From Candidatus Zixiibacteriota bacterium (lineage in GTDB: Bacteria > Zixibacteria > MSB-5A5 > WJJR01), in NCBI GenBank assembly GCA_020058315.1, contig JAGVEK010000484.1, forward strand, positions 1 to 34,113: a DNA stretch of 34,113 bases, written 5' to 3'. The notes beneath the pieces are model-generated. The model saw only the letters and a list, made by a program, of their open reading frames with translations. It searched no databases and was not told the DNA's origin. Below are positions 23,978-30,143 of this stretch, piece by piece; position 1 is the stretch's first letter; the number at the start of each line of letters is the position of its first letter. The position numbers were made by a program, and so were the translations under genes.

Positions 23978-25078
23978 ATGAGCACCGTGGATTTCGAATC
24001 CTATTTCAAACACCAGCGCGAACGGATCGAGGAAGAGGCCAAACTAATCAAGGACTTCTCGGTCTTCAGCTTCCACTACGTTCCTGATGAACCGGTGCTT
24101 CGGCCCGAGGCCACCCTGCTGATCGATGAGCTCGCCAACTTCAACCTGTCCGGCATACCCACGCACCTGGCAATCGTTGGTAGCCGAGGCTCGGGTAAGA
24201 CCCTCACGGTCAAGTACCTGGAGCGCGTCGTGCAGCGGGAGTCGGACCTGGAGATCCTCTACGCCAACTGCCGCCATCACGACACGAGCTTCAAGATCTT
24301 CGCCCATCTTCTGGGCATCCACGCCCGTGGGGCTAGTATGAGCGAGGTGTTCGAGCGCTTTTGCGCCCGTTGCCGCAGAAAGACGGTGGTGGTCCTGGAC
24401 GAAGTCGACCTCATGAGTCCCAAGGACCGACGCCGTGAGATTCTGTACCTTCTCAGCCGGGCAGCACAGCCCTTCATGGTCATGATGCTCTCCAACAGCC
24501 CGCAGGTGCTCAAGGAGCTGGATGCCGCCACGCGGAGCAGCCTCCAGCCCGTTCCGGTCCACTTCAAGAACTACAATGCGGATCAGATCCGCGACATTCT
24601 CCGCGACCGCGCGCAGCGCGGGCTGCATCGTTGGGAAGAAGCCGACCTCTCGGAGATTGCCGCCTTGACTACGAAGTTCAGCAATGCCGACGCCCGCTTG
24701 GCGATCAAGACCCTGCAGTACCATGTGACCGGCCGGGCCAAGGACCTTCGCGCCTGCTTCGAACGCGCGCGGCGGGACCTCGTCGTGGACCTGGTCTGCG
24801 ACCTCTCGGACAGCACCCTGGCCATCCTCTGGGCTGCCGCCACCAACGACTCGGACTTTGCCCGAAGCATCTACGAGCGGTATTGTGCCCACTGCCGGCA
24901 GCGCCATGAAAAGCCGTTCAGCTACGTCCACTTTCATTCGAACCTGAGCTACCTGCAGAGCGCCGGCCTAGTTGCGTTGGTCTCGACCAAGCAAGGACGC
25001 ACCTACGCCAACCGGGTACTGTTGACCTTCGACCGGAACATGGCCCGTGAAATCGCCGGGCTGCGCTTCGAAGCCTGA
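23978..25078 (+). CDS. cdc6: Orc1/Cdc6-family replication initiator ATPase
   Basis: This 366-aa AAA+ protein has Walker A GSRGSGKT (68-75) and Walker B VVVLDEVD (137-144). Sensor 1 is in MLSNSP (Asn173), followed by TRSSLQP with an arginine in the Box VII position, and sensor 2 NADARLAI (Arg240), the G-DARxAI motif of initiators. The last ~100 residues (from about 270) form a winged helix (SYVHFHSNLSYLQSAGLVALV). Length and order match archaeal Cdc6/Orc1 rather than bacterial DnaA or RepA. Upstream in-frame sequence overlaps the divergent gene and is not conserved, so ATG 23978 is used; the ribosome site is weak. It lies directly next to the ORB-like repeat array it probably binds. Confidence 0.9.
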   Translation: MSTVDFESYFKHQRERIEEEAKLIKDFSVFSFHYVPDEPVLRPEATLLIDELANFNLSGIPTHLAIVGSRGSGKTLTVKYLERVVQRESDLEILYANCRHHDTSFKIFAHLLGIHARGASMSEVFERFCARCRRKTVVVLDEVDLMSPKDRRREILYLLSRAAQPFMVMMLSNSPQVLKELDAATRSSLQPVPVHFKNYNADQIRDILRDRAQRGLHRWEEADLSEIAALTTKFSNADARLAIKTLQYHVTGRAKDLRACFERARRDLVVDLVCDLSDSTLAILWAAATNDSDFARSIYERYCAHCRQRHEKPFSYVHFHSNLSYLQSAGLVALVSTKQGRTYANRVLLTFDRNMAREIAGLRFEA

Positions 25079-25159
25079 CACCGGGCACGGATGGCTCGAC
25101 TTTTCCAGGCTGATTCTCGCCTTGTCTTGCGGAGCAGTGCCCTAATCTGGAAATGCTAA

Positions 25160-25192
25160 CACTGTGCGGAGTGAATACGCGGCCGTCTCCCG
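25160..25192 (+). repeat. ORB-like box 1
   Basis: CACTGTGCGGAGTGAATACG, then CGGCCGTCTCCC. Diverged from the consensus in the GTTAAC core (GTGAAT at 25171-25176). Confidence 0.65.
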
Positions 25193-25248
25193 ATGTGGTG
25201 GCATGCTCGTTCTTCCAATCGCGGATTGGGTGATCTTCCCGCATCATC

Positions 25249-25276
25249 ACCGCGCGCAGTTAACACGTGGCAGCCA
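25249..25276 (+). repeat. ORB-like box 2
   Basis: ACCGCGCGCAGTTAACACG followed by TGGCAGCC. The core GTTAAC is at 25259-25264, 88 bp from box 1's core. Confidence 0.65.
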
Positions 25277-25337
25277 TTTGTTCTTGGCGGGTGTCCATCA
25301 CTCCGGTGCCCGCCTGCTCCCATCCTGATTCTCGAAC

Positions 25338-25369
25338 ACGCTGTGCGTGTTAATGCGTGGCCGCATCCC
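25338..25369 (+). repeat. ORB-like box 3
   Basis: ACGCTGTGCGTGTTAATGCG followed by TGGCCGCATCCC. The core GTTAAT is at 25349-25354, 90 bp from box 2; it is one base shorter before the core. Confidence 0.65.
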
Positions 25370-25427
25370 AGGGCCGTGGTACATTCCTTCCTCAGATCCC
25401 TGGCTTCGCCATCAACCCGGCCTGTCA

Positions 25428-25460
25428 CACTGTGCGCAGTTAACACGTGGGCACCTACCC
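25428..25460 (+). repeat. ORB-like box 4
   Basis: ACACTGTGCGCAGTTAACAC followed by GTGGGCACCTACCC. The core GTTAAC is at 25439-25444, 90 bp from box 3. Closest to the consensus. Confidence 0.75.
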
Positions 25461-25528
25461 ATGTGTGTGGTGTCCTGCGTCCTTCCCGTCTTTTCTTCCT
25501 GATTCTTCACTCCGTCCGAAGACTGCTT

Positions 25529-25575
25529 CCGACATACCTATATATGACATACCTATATATATTGCTACAATATGG
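25529..25575. other. AT-rich unwinding region with tandem 15-mer
   Basis: GACATACCTATATAT is repeated head to tail without a gap (25531-25545, 25546-25560) and continues into ATTGCTACAATATGG. It is the most AT-rich stretch of the segment and lies between the direct and inverted ORB-like boxes, as expected for a duplex-unwinding element. Confidence 0.65.
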
Positions 25576-25613
25576 AAAGGAATAGGAAGGAAGGACCCCG
25601 CGGCCGGGGGCGT

Positions 25614-25638
25614 TGGCGTGTTAACTCCGCACAGTTTG
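25614..25638 (-). repeat. ORB-like box 5, inverted, overlapping a stop codon
   Basis: On the minus strand AAACTGTGCGGAGTTAACAC followed by GC. The core is at 25620-25625, 181 bp (two 90-bp periods) from box 4. The box supplies the last codons (QTVRS) and the TAA of the neighbouring gene. Confidence 0.7.
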
Positions 25639-26265
25639 CTTTGACCTTCCAAGCCCAACTGGTCGCCGTTTGCCAGGCGCAGGGCGCCTTCGGAGTGCGA
25701 ATCTGCCGCGCACGCGGGAACGCCAGAATGCCGTAATCTCATCTACAGCCAGGGCTGATGCAGGGATCAGCCCTGTTCCGTATCGAGGGTCGTAGCGCTC
25801 GGCGTACAGGGCAGCGAGGCGATACCCGGTGCGAACCGACTCCCAGGGTCGCAGCACGCACTCCATCGCGTACTCCGCCAGCAGACCTTCCTTATAGTGG
25901 ATGATGCGGACATCGGCCCAGCGATGATGCTCAACCTCGCTTTGTGAATCCCGGAGGTCTTCGTACGCGGCCCGCAACGCCTCGCGACATACCGACCCCG
26001 GCCTGCGAAGATGCGATCGGATGACCCTCACCGCGCGATCGATCAGCGGGCGAAACTTCTTCTTGGCCTTGGGTCGGGCCAATTGGGTCAAGTGCAGCCC
26101 GAATGCAACCGTATCCGCCGGATCCGAGCAAAACTCCTTGAGCAGAGTGAGCCGCGTGATCTGGAAATGCTGGCCGTTTCGCAGCTGGGCGGCGATTTCG
26201 ACCAAGCGATTGATCTTCACCGCCGCTTTGTCTGGATCAATCACGTTCAATGGTGCTCCCATCAT
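25621..26265 (-). CDS. 214-aa hypothetical protein next to the origin
   Basis: Starts MMGAPLNVIDPDKAAVKINR and is helical through much of its length (LVEIAAQLRNGQHFQITRLTLLKEF; FGLHLTQLARPKAKKKFRPLIDRAVRVIRSHL). It ends in a strongly basic tail (RGRFALRRRPAPGKRRPVGLGRSK) that would bind nucleic acid. It points towards the origin, its 3' end formed by ORB box 5, and it is divergent from the zinc-ribbon operon. A replication accessory or partition role is plausible by position only; no family was recognised. Confidence 0.8.
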   Translation of the reverse strand: MMGAPLNVIDPDKAAVKINRLVEIAAQLRNGQHFQITRLTLLKEFCSDPADTVAFGLHLTQLARPKAKKKFRPLIDRAVRVIRSHLRRPGSVCREALRAAYEDLRDSQSEVEHHRWADVRIIHYKEGLLAEYAMECVLRPWESVRTGYRLAALYAERYDPRYGTGLIPASALAVDEITAFWRSRVRGRFALRRRPAPGKRRPVGLGRSKQTVRS

Positions 26266-26338
26266 ACCACCGACACCGTGGCCTCAATCGATCCGCGGCT
26301 TGCTGCCGCAATGCGAGTACCGCGCGGGGACAGCACAG

Positions 26339-26378
26339 TTTTATATACCAGGGTCCCTCCCATGTCCCGCGAGGTGAT
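26339..26378 (+). promoter_or_regulatory. Archaeal-style TATA box and SD of the zinc-ribbon operon
   Basis: TTTTATATA (26339-26347) is centred about 27 bp before nt 26370; the SD GAGGTGAT (26371-26378) follows at once, 5 nt before ATG 26384. A start at 26370 would give a minimal 14-nt leader. On the minus strand TATATAAAA could serve the divergent gene. Confidence 0.5.
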
Positions 26379-26383
26379 CAATC

Positions 26384-26710
26384 ATGGGAAGGCGATACAA
26401 GTGCGTTTGGTGCAGTTCCGGCGAGACGACCGGCAAAGGGGTTCGGCGCACAAAGACGATGGGGAATCGGCGAATTTGCCGCTGTAAGGCCTGCGGCCGA
26501 AAGTTCACGCCGAAATACCAGCCTGAAGTCTCGGTGACTTCGGGCCCTGATCAAACACGATCGTCGGCCATCGATCCGCAGAAGCTTGCGAAGCCTGCGC
26601 AACTCTGCAACTCAGCCCCAAAACAAGATCAGGCCAGCACTCCCATCGGCTATAAACCCGAGCAAGGAGACGCCGAACACGGCCTTTCGGAGAATGGCCC
26701 CAGCGCTTGA
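26384..26710 (+). CDS. 108-aa protein with N-terminal zinc ribbon and disordered tail
   Basis: MGRRYKCVWCSSGET...TMGNRRICRCKACGRKFTPK is a zinc ribbon with CxxC and CxCxxC, the form found at the N-terminus of IS1/transposase-like and archaeal DNA-binding proteins. The remaining ~65 residues are Ser/Gln/Pro-rich and probably disordered. GAGGTGAT gives a strong ribosome site. First gene of a four-gene operon; it overlaps the next frame by 17 nt. Likely a DNA-binding regulator, by fold. Confidence 0.75.
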   Translation: MGRRYKCVWCSSGETTGKGVRRTKTMGNRRICRCKACGRKFTPKYQPEVSVTSGPDQTRSSAIDPQKLAKPAQLCNSAPKQDQASTPIGYKPEQGDAEHGLSENGPSA

Positions 26711-27500
26711 CCGCTCCGGGCTCCTCACCCGCACCTTCCAGATGAGCGAGGCGGTCGAGCGGTTTGTCGGCGCCGCACGGGCGTTCTTCTACGAGGTCGC
26801 GCTGTCGGGTCGGCAATGTCCCGTCTGCGGTGGTCGCCTAGCGATGAGCGGTGAAAGTCGCTGTCGTTGCGAGACCTGCGGGCAGGAGTCGGACCCGACA
26901 TGTGCGTTCCAGCGGTGCCCGGCGTGCGGAGGCAGCCCACGGCTCCGCGTCCGGCGATATGAGTGCGAAATCTGCGGCATGGACATGCCGTCGCGTTTCG
27001 TCTTCGACGGATTGGTGTTCGATGTCGAGTACTTTCGGCAGAAGATGGAGGAGCATCGCCAGAGGACCGCGGGGCGTATGGAGCGTGTCCGTGAGATGCT
27101 TGCGGCGAGCCGATCGCCGGCAATCGCGGCAGGCCCGTTGGACCTGGCCAATCATCCCGGCTTGCTTGATGCACTGGACGCACTGGTAGACGGCTCTCCC
27201 GTCGCCCTCCAAATCGAGCCGCGCTCGAGATTCGATCTCAAGGCCTACCAGGCGCATGTACAGGCTAATCTTGGGACACTCGGGCGCGACTTCGATGAGA
27301 TCCCCGCCCTGCGATCTGATGACCGGTTTGACCGCGTGTGGCGGTTTATCGCGGTCATATTCCTCGCCCACGAGGGTCGCGTGAGGGTCGTTCAGGATGG
27401 CGAGGAGATCATGGTGATGCAACGTGAAACTGACCGAGAAGGACAAGACATTTCTGGAGAACTTGAAGAGGCTGATGGAGTCGAAGGACTTGTGGGTTGA
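26694..27500 (+). CDS. 268-aa protein with two zinc ribbons
   Basis: The N-terminal ~100 residues hold RQCPVCGGRLAM, CRCETCGQ, RCPACGGS and RYECEICGMDMP, two zinc ribbons in tandem. They are followed by SRFVFDGLVFDVEYFRQKMEEHRQR and a helical region with DLKAYQAHVQANLG. The C-terminal part (DDRFDRVWRFIAVIFLAHEGRVRVVQDGEEIMVM) looks like a small alpha/beta domain. Start ATG 26694; a later ATG (26742) is possible. The last 77 nt overlap the next gene in another frame. No family was recognised; zinc ribbons suggest nucleic-acid binding. Confidence 0.78.
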   Translation: MAPALDRSGLLTRTFQMSEAVERFVGAARAFFYEVALSGRQCPVCGGRLAMSGESRCRCETCGQESDPTCAFQRCPACGGSPRLRVRRYECEICGMDMPSRFVFDGLVFDVEYFRQKMEEHRQRTAGRMERVREMLAASRSPAIAAGPLDLANHPGLLDALDALVDGSPVALQIEPRSRFDLKAYQAHVQANLGTLGRDFDEIPALRSDDRFDRVWRFIAVIFLAHEGRVRVVQDGEEIMVMQRETDREGQDISGELEEADGVEGLVG

Positions 27501-27903
27501 ACTCAAGCCCGGCCAACCCAGCCACATGGTCCTTCGCGGTACCTACGGAGAGAAAGTTTATCGGGCCTTTCGCATGACTCGGCAGGGCGTGCGCTGGCGC
27601 TTCTGGCGTATCTATAATGATATCTACATTTCTGCGTTCGAGGCCATTCTCTTCGTGGAAACCACATTCGGCACTCAGCTCCGCGAACATGCGATCCGAA
27701 TCAGCAAGGAGCGGTATGCGCTGCGGCAGGAGGCGTTGGGAAGCGAGTTTGAAAGCGCGAGCGTGGTGCGGGATGGAAGTGACGATTCTCCGAAGGCCCC
27801 AGTCTCGGAGAGTGATCATACCAAGCACCCGGATCACGAACCGCATGACTCCAACGCGGCCGAAGGTGCTCAGCCTCAGGAGCCGCGAGGTGACGGCCGA
27901 TGA
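27424..27903 (+). CDS. 159-aa hypothetical protein
   Basis: Uses GTG 27424 with GGTGAT 5 nt upstream; a later ATG at 27475 is an alternative that would shorten the overlap with the previous gene. The first ~100 residues are well ordered (TFLENLKRLMESKDLWVELKPG..., GEKVYRAFRMTRQGVRWRFWRIYNDIYISAFEAILF). The last ~55 are acidic, Ser/Pro-rich and probably disordered. The function is unknown. It overlaps the next gene by 4 nt (ATGA). Confidence 0.75.
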   Translation: MKLTEKDKTFLENLKRLMESKDLWVELKPGQPSHMVLRGTYGEKVYRAFRMTRQGVRWRFWRIYNDIYISAFEAILFVETTFGTQLREHAIRISKERYALRQEALGSEFESASVVRDGSDDSPKAPVSESDHTKHPDHEPHDSNAAEGAQPQEPRGDGR

Positions 27904-28319
27904 GCGAACCGAGCAAGATCGATTTCCGGCATCGGCGCATTCGGGAGATCGAAGATATCACGGACATCGTGGCGATGATCTTCCCAGGCAACACGAATCA
28001 GCAAAACGCGGCGGCACGGATACTTCTCACATTAAAGGCCGCCGCGGAAACGGTCCCATCGTTGCGAGTTCTTGAGGAACAACATGGCATCTCGCGCCGA
28101 ACGCTCGAACGCACGCGGGCCAAGCTGGCTCATGTTGGCCTGATCGAAAACATCGGGCCGCTGAGCAAGCGGGCAAATGGTCACCCAGGCTGGCGGCTCT
28201 CGGGGCGGATGAGCGGCGCGATGCGCCTCCTTGCCGAGAAGATTGATACATGGAAAACCGACACGAGGCCGGAGCGCCAAGAGAAGGATGAGAGGCTGGT
28301 AGGGATGCAGTTATCGTGA
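27900..28319 (+). CDS. 139-aa winged-helix DNA-binding protein
   Basis: Residues about 35-100 form a winged helix-turn-helix: NAAARILLTLKAAAETV, then LRVLEEQHGISRRTLERTRAKLAHVGLIEN, then a wing with GHPGWRLSGRMS. The N-terminus (DFRHRRIREIEDITDIVAMI) and charged C-terminus flank it. GAGGTGAC is the ribosome site and ATGA overlap couples it to the previous gene. As the last gene of the zinc-ribbon operon it is a likely transcriptional or copy-number regulator of the element. Confidence 0.8.
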   Translation: MSEPSKIDFRHRRIREIEDITDIVAMIFPGNTNQQNAAARILLTLKAAAETVPSLRVLEEQHGISRRTLERTRAKLAHVGLIENIGPLSKRANGHPGWRLSGRMSGAMRLLAEKIDTWKTDTRPERQEKDERLVGMQLS

Positions 28320-28418
28320 ACGACCCTATTGCGAGGGAAGCACGCCGGACGCCGCGCAGCGCAGGCCCGTGACCATAGGTGACTTGTGCCGTAACTGAGG
28401 CCTTCTTACGCTGGGCGT

Positions 28419-29516
28419 ATGAAAAGGCGAGTCTTACGGATCCTTTTCTATTCGATTGTCGGTCTCGCCGTTGTCACGTTAATGTTCTTCCTTTGGTTTT
28501 CGCACAGTCCAACCACGCAACTCATCGACGCTTCTGGAAAGGAACTTACCGCCGGTACCGCCCCCCAGGGAGATGAAGAGGTTCTCGACGGCTCGCTCTT
28601 CGAAGAGGCTCAGGCGCTGATCAAACGCAAGGAATTCGCAGCGGCCAAGGAGCGGCTCCTCCGGGTCATCGAGGAATCCAACCGCGATGGCGAGGCCTGT
28701 ATTCTCCTCTGCGACGTTTCGCGCGAGCTCAAGGACGTGGCGGCAGCCGCGGACTACGGTCTGAAGGCTGTTGAACTTCTGCCGGGCAGCGCCGAAGCGC
28801 ACCTCGCCTACGCGAAAGCACTCGGGGCACAACTCGCCGCCGACATGCAGAGCATCAGCGGCATGCTTGGCGCCATGAAGCGGCTGGGGCTCTTCAAGGC
28901 CGAGCTCAACCGGGTGATCGAACTGAATCCCCAGGACACCGAAGCGCGAACGATGTTGGTGTTTACCAATATGGCCCCCAAGCCCATCGGCGACATCGAT
29001 CGAGCGGTCGAGCTCTGCGGGGAGATCGAGGCGCGCGATCCTATCATGGGAAAGCAACTACTCGCCATGTGCTACCAGAGGAAGAAAGAGACCGAGCGCG
29101 CCATCGCGCTCCTGCTGGCCGGAATCGAAGAGTATCCAGAAGAATGCAGCCTTCACGCCGCTCTCGCGGATATCTACGCCGAGGAGAAACGCTTTGATGC
29201 CGCGGACGCGGAGTACGAGGCGGCGCGTCGTGGTGAGAAAGGTAAGGCCTACTACCGCTCGCTGTATGGCCAGGCACGGATGCGCATCCAGAACCAGTTC
29301 GAGCCCGCGCGGGCGGTCGAGTTGCTCAACGAGTTCATCAGGGGCGAGCCTGAAAGCGACGGCATGCAGACCGTGGCTCACGCCTGTTGGCGCAAAGGCA
29401 ACGCGCTCGAACAACTGGGCCGGAAACAGGATGCCCGCGAAGCGTACGAGGAGAGCCTCCGTCGGGATCCTAGTCTTGAACTAGCCAAGAAGGCGATCGC
29501 CGGTTTTTCTGAGTGA
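28419..29516 (+). CDS. Membrane-anchored TPR protein
   Basis: This 365-aa protein has a basic N-terminus plus one hydrophobic helix (about 7-27, RILFYSIVGLAVVTLMFFLWF), an uncleaved signal anchor, so the rest lies outside the cytoplasm. The remainder is TPR repeats (FEEAQALIKRKEFAAAKERLLRVIEES; AIALLLAGIEEYPEECSLHAALADIYAEEKRFDAADAEYEAARR; a last GNALEQLGRKQDAREAYEESL). It is probably a scaffold in the envelope. It follows the element with 99 bp between and no shared overlap, so it is likely chromosomal. Confidence 0.88.
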   Translation: MKRRVLRILFYSIVGLAVVTLMFFLWFSHSPTTQLIDASGKELTAGTAPQGDEEVLDGSLFEEAQALIKRKEFAAAKERLLRVIEESNRDGEACILLCDVSRELKDVAAAADYGLKAVELLPGSAEAHLAYAKALGAQLAADMQSISGMLGAMKRLGLFKAELNRVIELNPQDTEARTMLVFTNMAPKPIGDIDRAVELCGEIEARDPIMGKQLLAMCYQRKKETERAIALLLAGIEEYPEECSLHAALADIYAEEKRFDAADAEYEAARRGEKGKAYYRSLYGQARMRIQNQFEPARAVELLNEFIRGEPESDGMQTVAHACWRKGNALEQLGRKQDAREAYEESLRRDPSLELAKKAIAGFSE

Positions 29517-29541
29517 CCCACTAGGCACAGCCAAAGCGCCT

Positions 29542-29625
29542 ATAATTGGCATCGGACGCCTGTTTTTCATTTGTCTCGACGGAAAATGCGATCCGAGTCG
29601 CAGCGTTTTTCCGACTGCCAATTGT
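29542..29625. repeat. Long imperfect nested hairpin
   Basis: Outer arms ATAATTGGCA-TCGGA (29542-29556) and TCCGACTGCCAATTGT (29610-29625) pair with one mismatch and one bulge; an inner stem (CGGAAAATGCGA with TCGCAGCGTTTTTCCG, about 29579-29613) is alternative or nested. It lies 25 nt after the TPR stop and may act as a terminator or be a miniature inverted-repeat element. Confidence 0.45.
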
Positions 29626-30143
29626 AAAGGTCATTGCCAGCCGAACTGGTCATGAAGGACACCTGTTGGAAAGGCTTCACCGGAATGTCGCCTAGCGCGG
29701 CATCACCTTCTCGGGACGCAGGTCCGCCGATTTCGCCAGGTTTTTGGTACAATGGCGTTCGCGCACTCGCGGTGCCTGCGAATTTTAACATCGAGGAATT
29801 CGTGAGGTCTCGCGGCGGAGGGCTGATTCCGTGTTCGAGGGACGGACCCACTATGGGATCAGCTGGGCCGGGGAAAGGCTGATCCCGCTCGAATTGTCAC
29901 GGCGTGCAGCTTGGGAAGCCGACGCAGTCCGTTTCAAACCCCTTTGATGACAACAACTTAAACATCGATGGCGCAGGCATAGATACTGTTCTTGCGCTGG
30001 TGTGGGAACTGATTTCTGGGCTGTTTTCAGGGTCGTTCTGCCACGAATCTGCCACGAAGAAACGACCCCGTATACGCCTTTTGAAATACGGAGCGTATGG
30101 CAGGGAACCAATCCGCTCGTGATGTAGAACCGAATGTTACATG
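29626..30143. other. Non-coding region between convergent genes
   Basis: About 520 bp without a supported gene. It holds a perfect 9-bp inverted repeat GGGATCAGC/GCTGATCCC (29855-29863, 29878-29886), a TACAAT hexamer at about 29747, and the repeat described at 30030. I see no tRNA or integration site that I could defend. Confidence 0.45.
30030..30068. repeat. Inverted repeat enclosing a tandem 11-mer
   Basis: GGGTCGTT (30030-30037) and AACGACCC (30061-30068) flank two head-to-tail copies of TCTGCCACGAA (30037-30047, 30048-30058). The layout resembles a recombination or protein-binding site; no integrase is nearby. Confidence 0.5.

Larger units (their letters stand above)
25079..25620. other. 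Putative replication origin: ORB-like boxes and AT-rich unwinding region
   Basis: 540 bp without a gene, next to cdc6. Four direct ORB-like boxes (consensus TGTGCGSAGTTAACACGTG) are followed by an AT-rich stretch and a fifth box in inverted orientation. This is the layout of archaeal Cdc6-dependent origins, where Orc1/Cdc6 binds ORBs flanking a duplex-unwinding element. No protein-like frame is present. Confidence 0.75.

Noticed and set aside
25160-25460. Regularly spaced repeats as a CRISPR array
   Set aside because: Repeats are imperfect, ~20-30 bp with 60-bp gaps that share weak similarity, one copy is inverted, and no cas gene is present; origin boxes next to cdc6 explain them better.
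25193-25585. 130-aa frame through the origin region
   Set aside because: Runs across three origin boxes and the AT-rich repeat; no start signal or domain pattern.
17250-28319. The whole window as archaeal
   Set aside because: The flanks hold a planctomycete-type dockerin protein and IPTVSxWG tail with bacterial -10 boxes; only this segment has archaeal features. A chimeric contig remains possible and is stated in the findings.
28320-30140. tRNA gene or tRNA-derived att site at the right end of the Cdc6 segment
   Set aside because: No cloverleaf with acceptor and T-arm pairing could be drawn; only isolated TTCGA-like strings.
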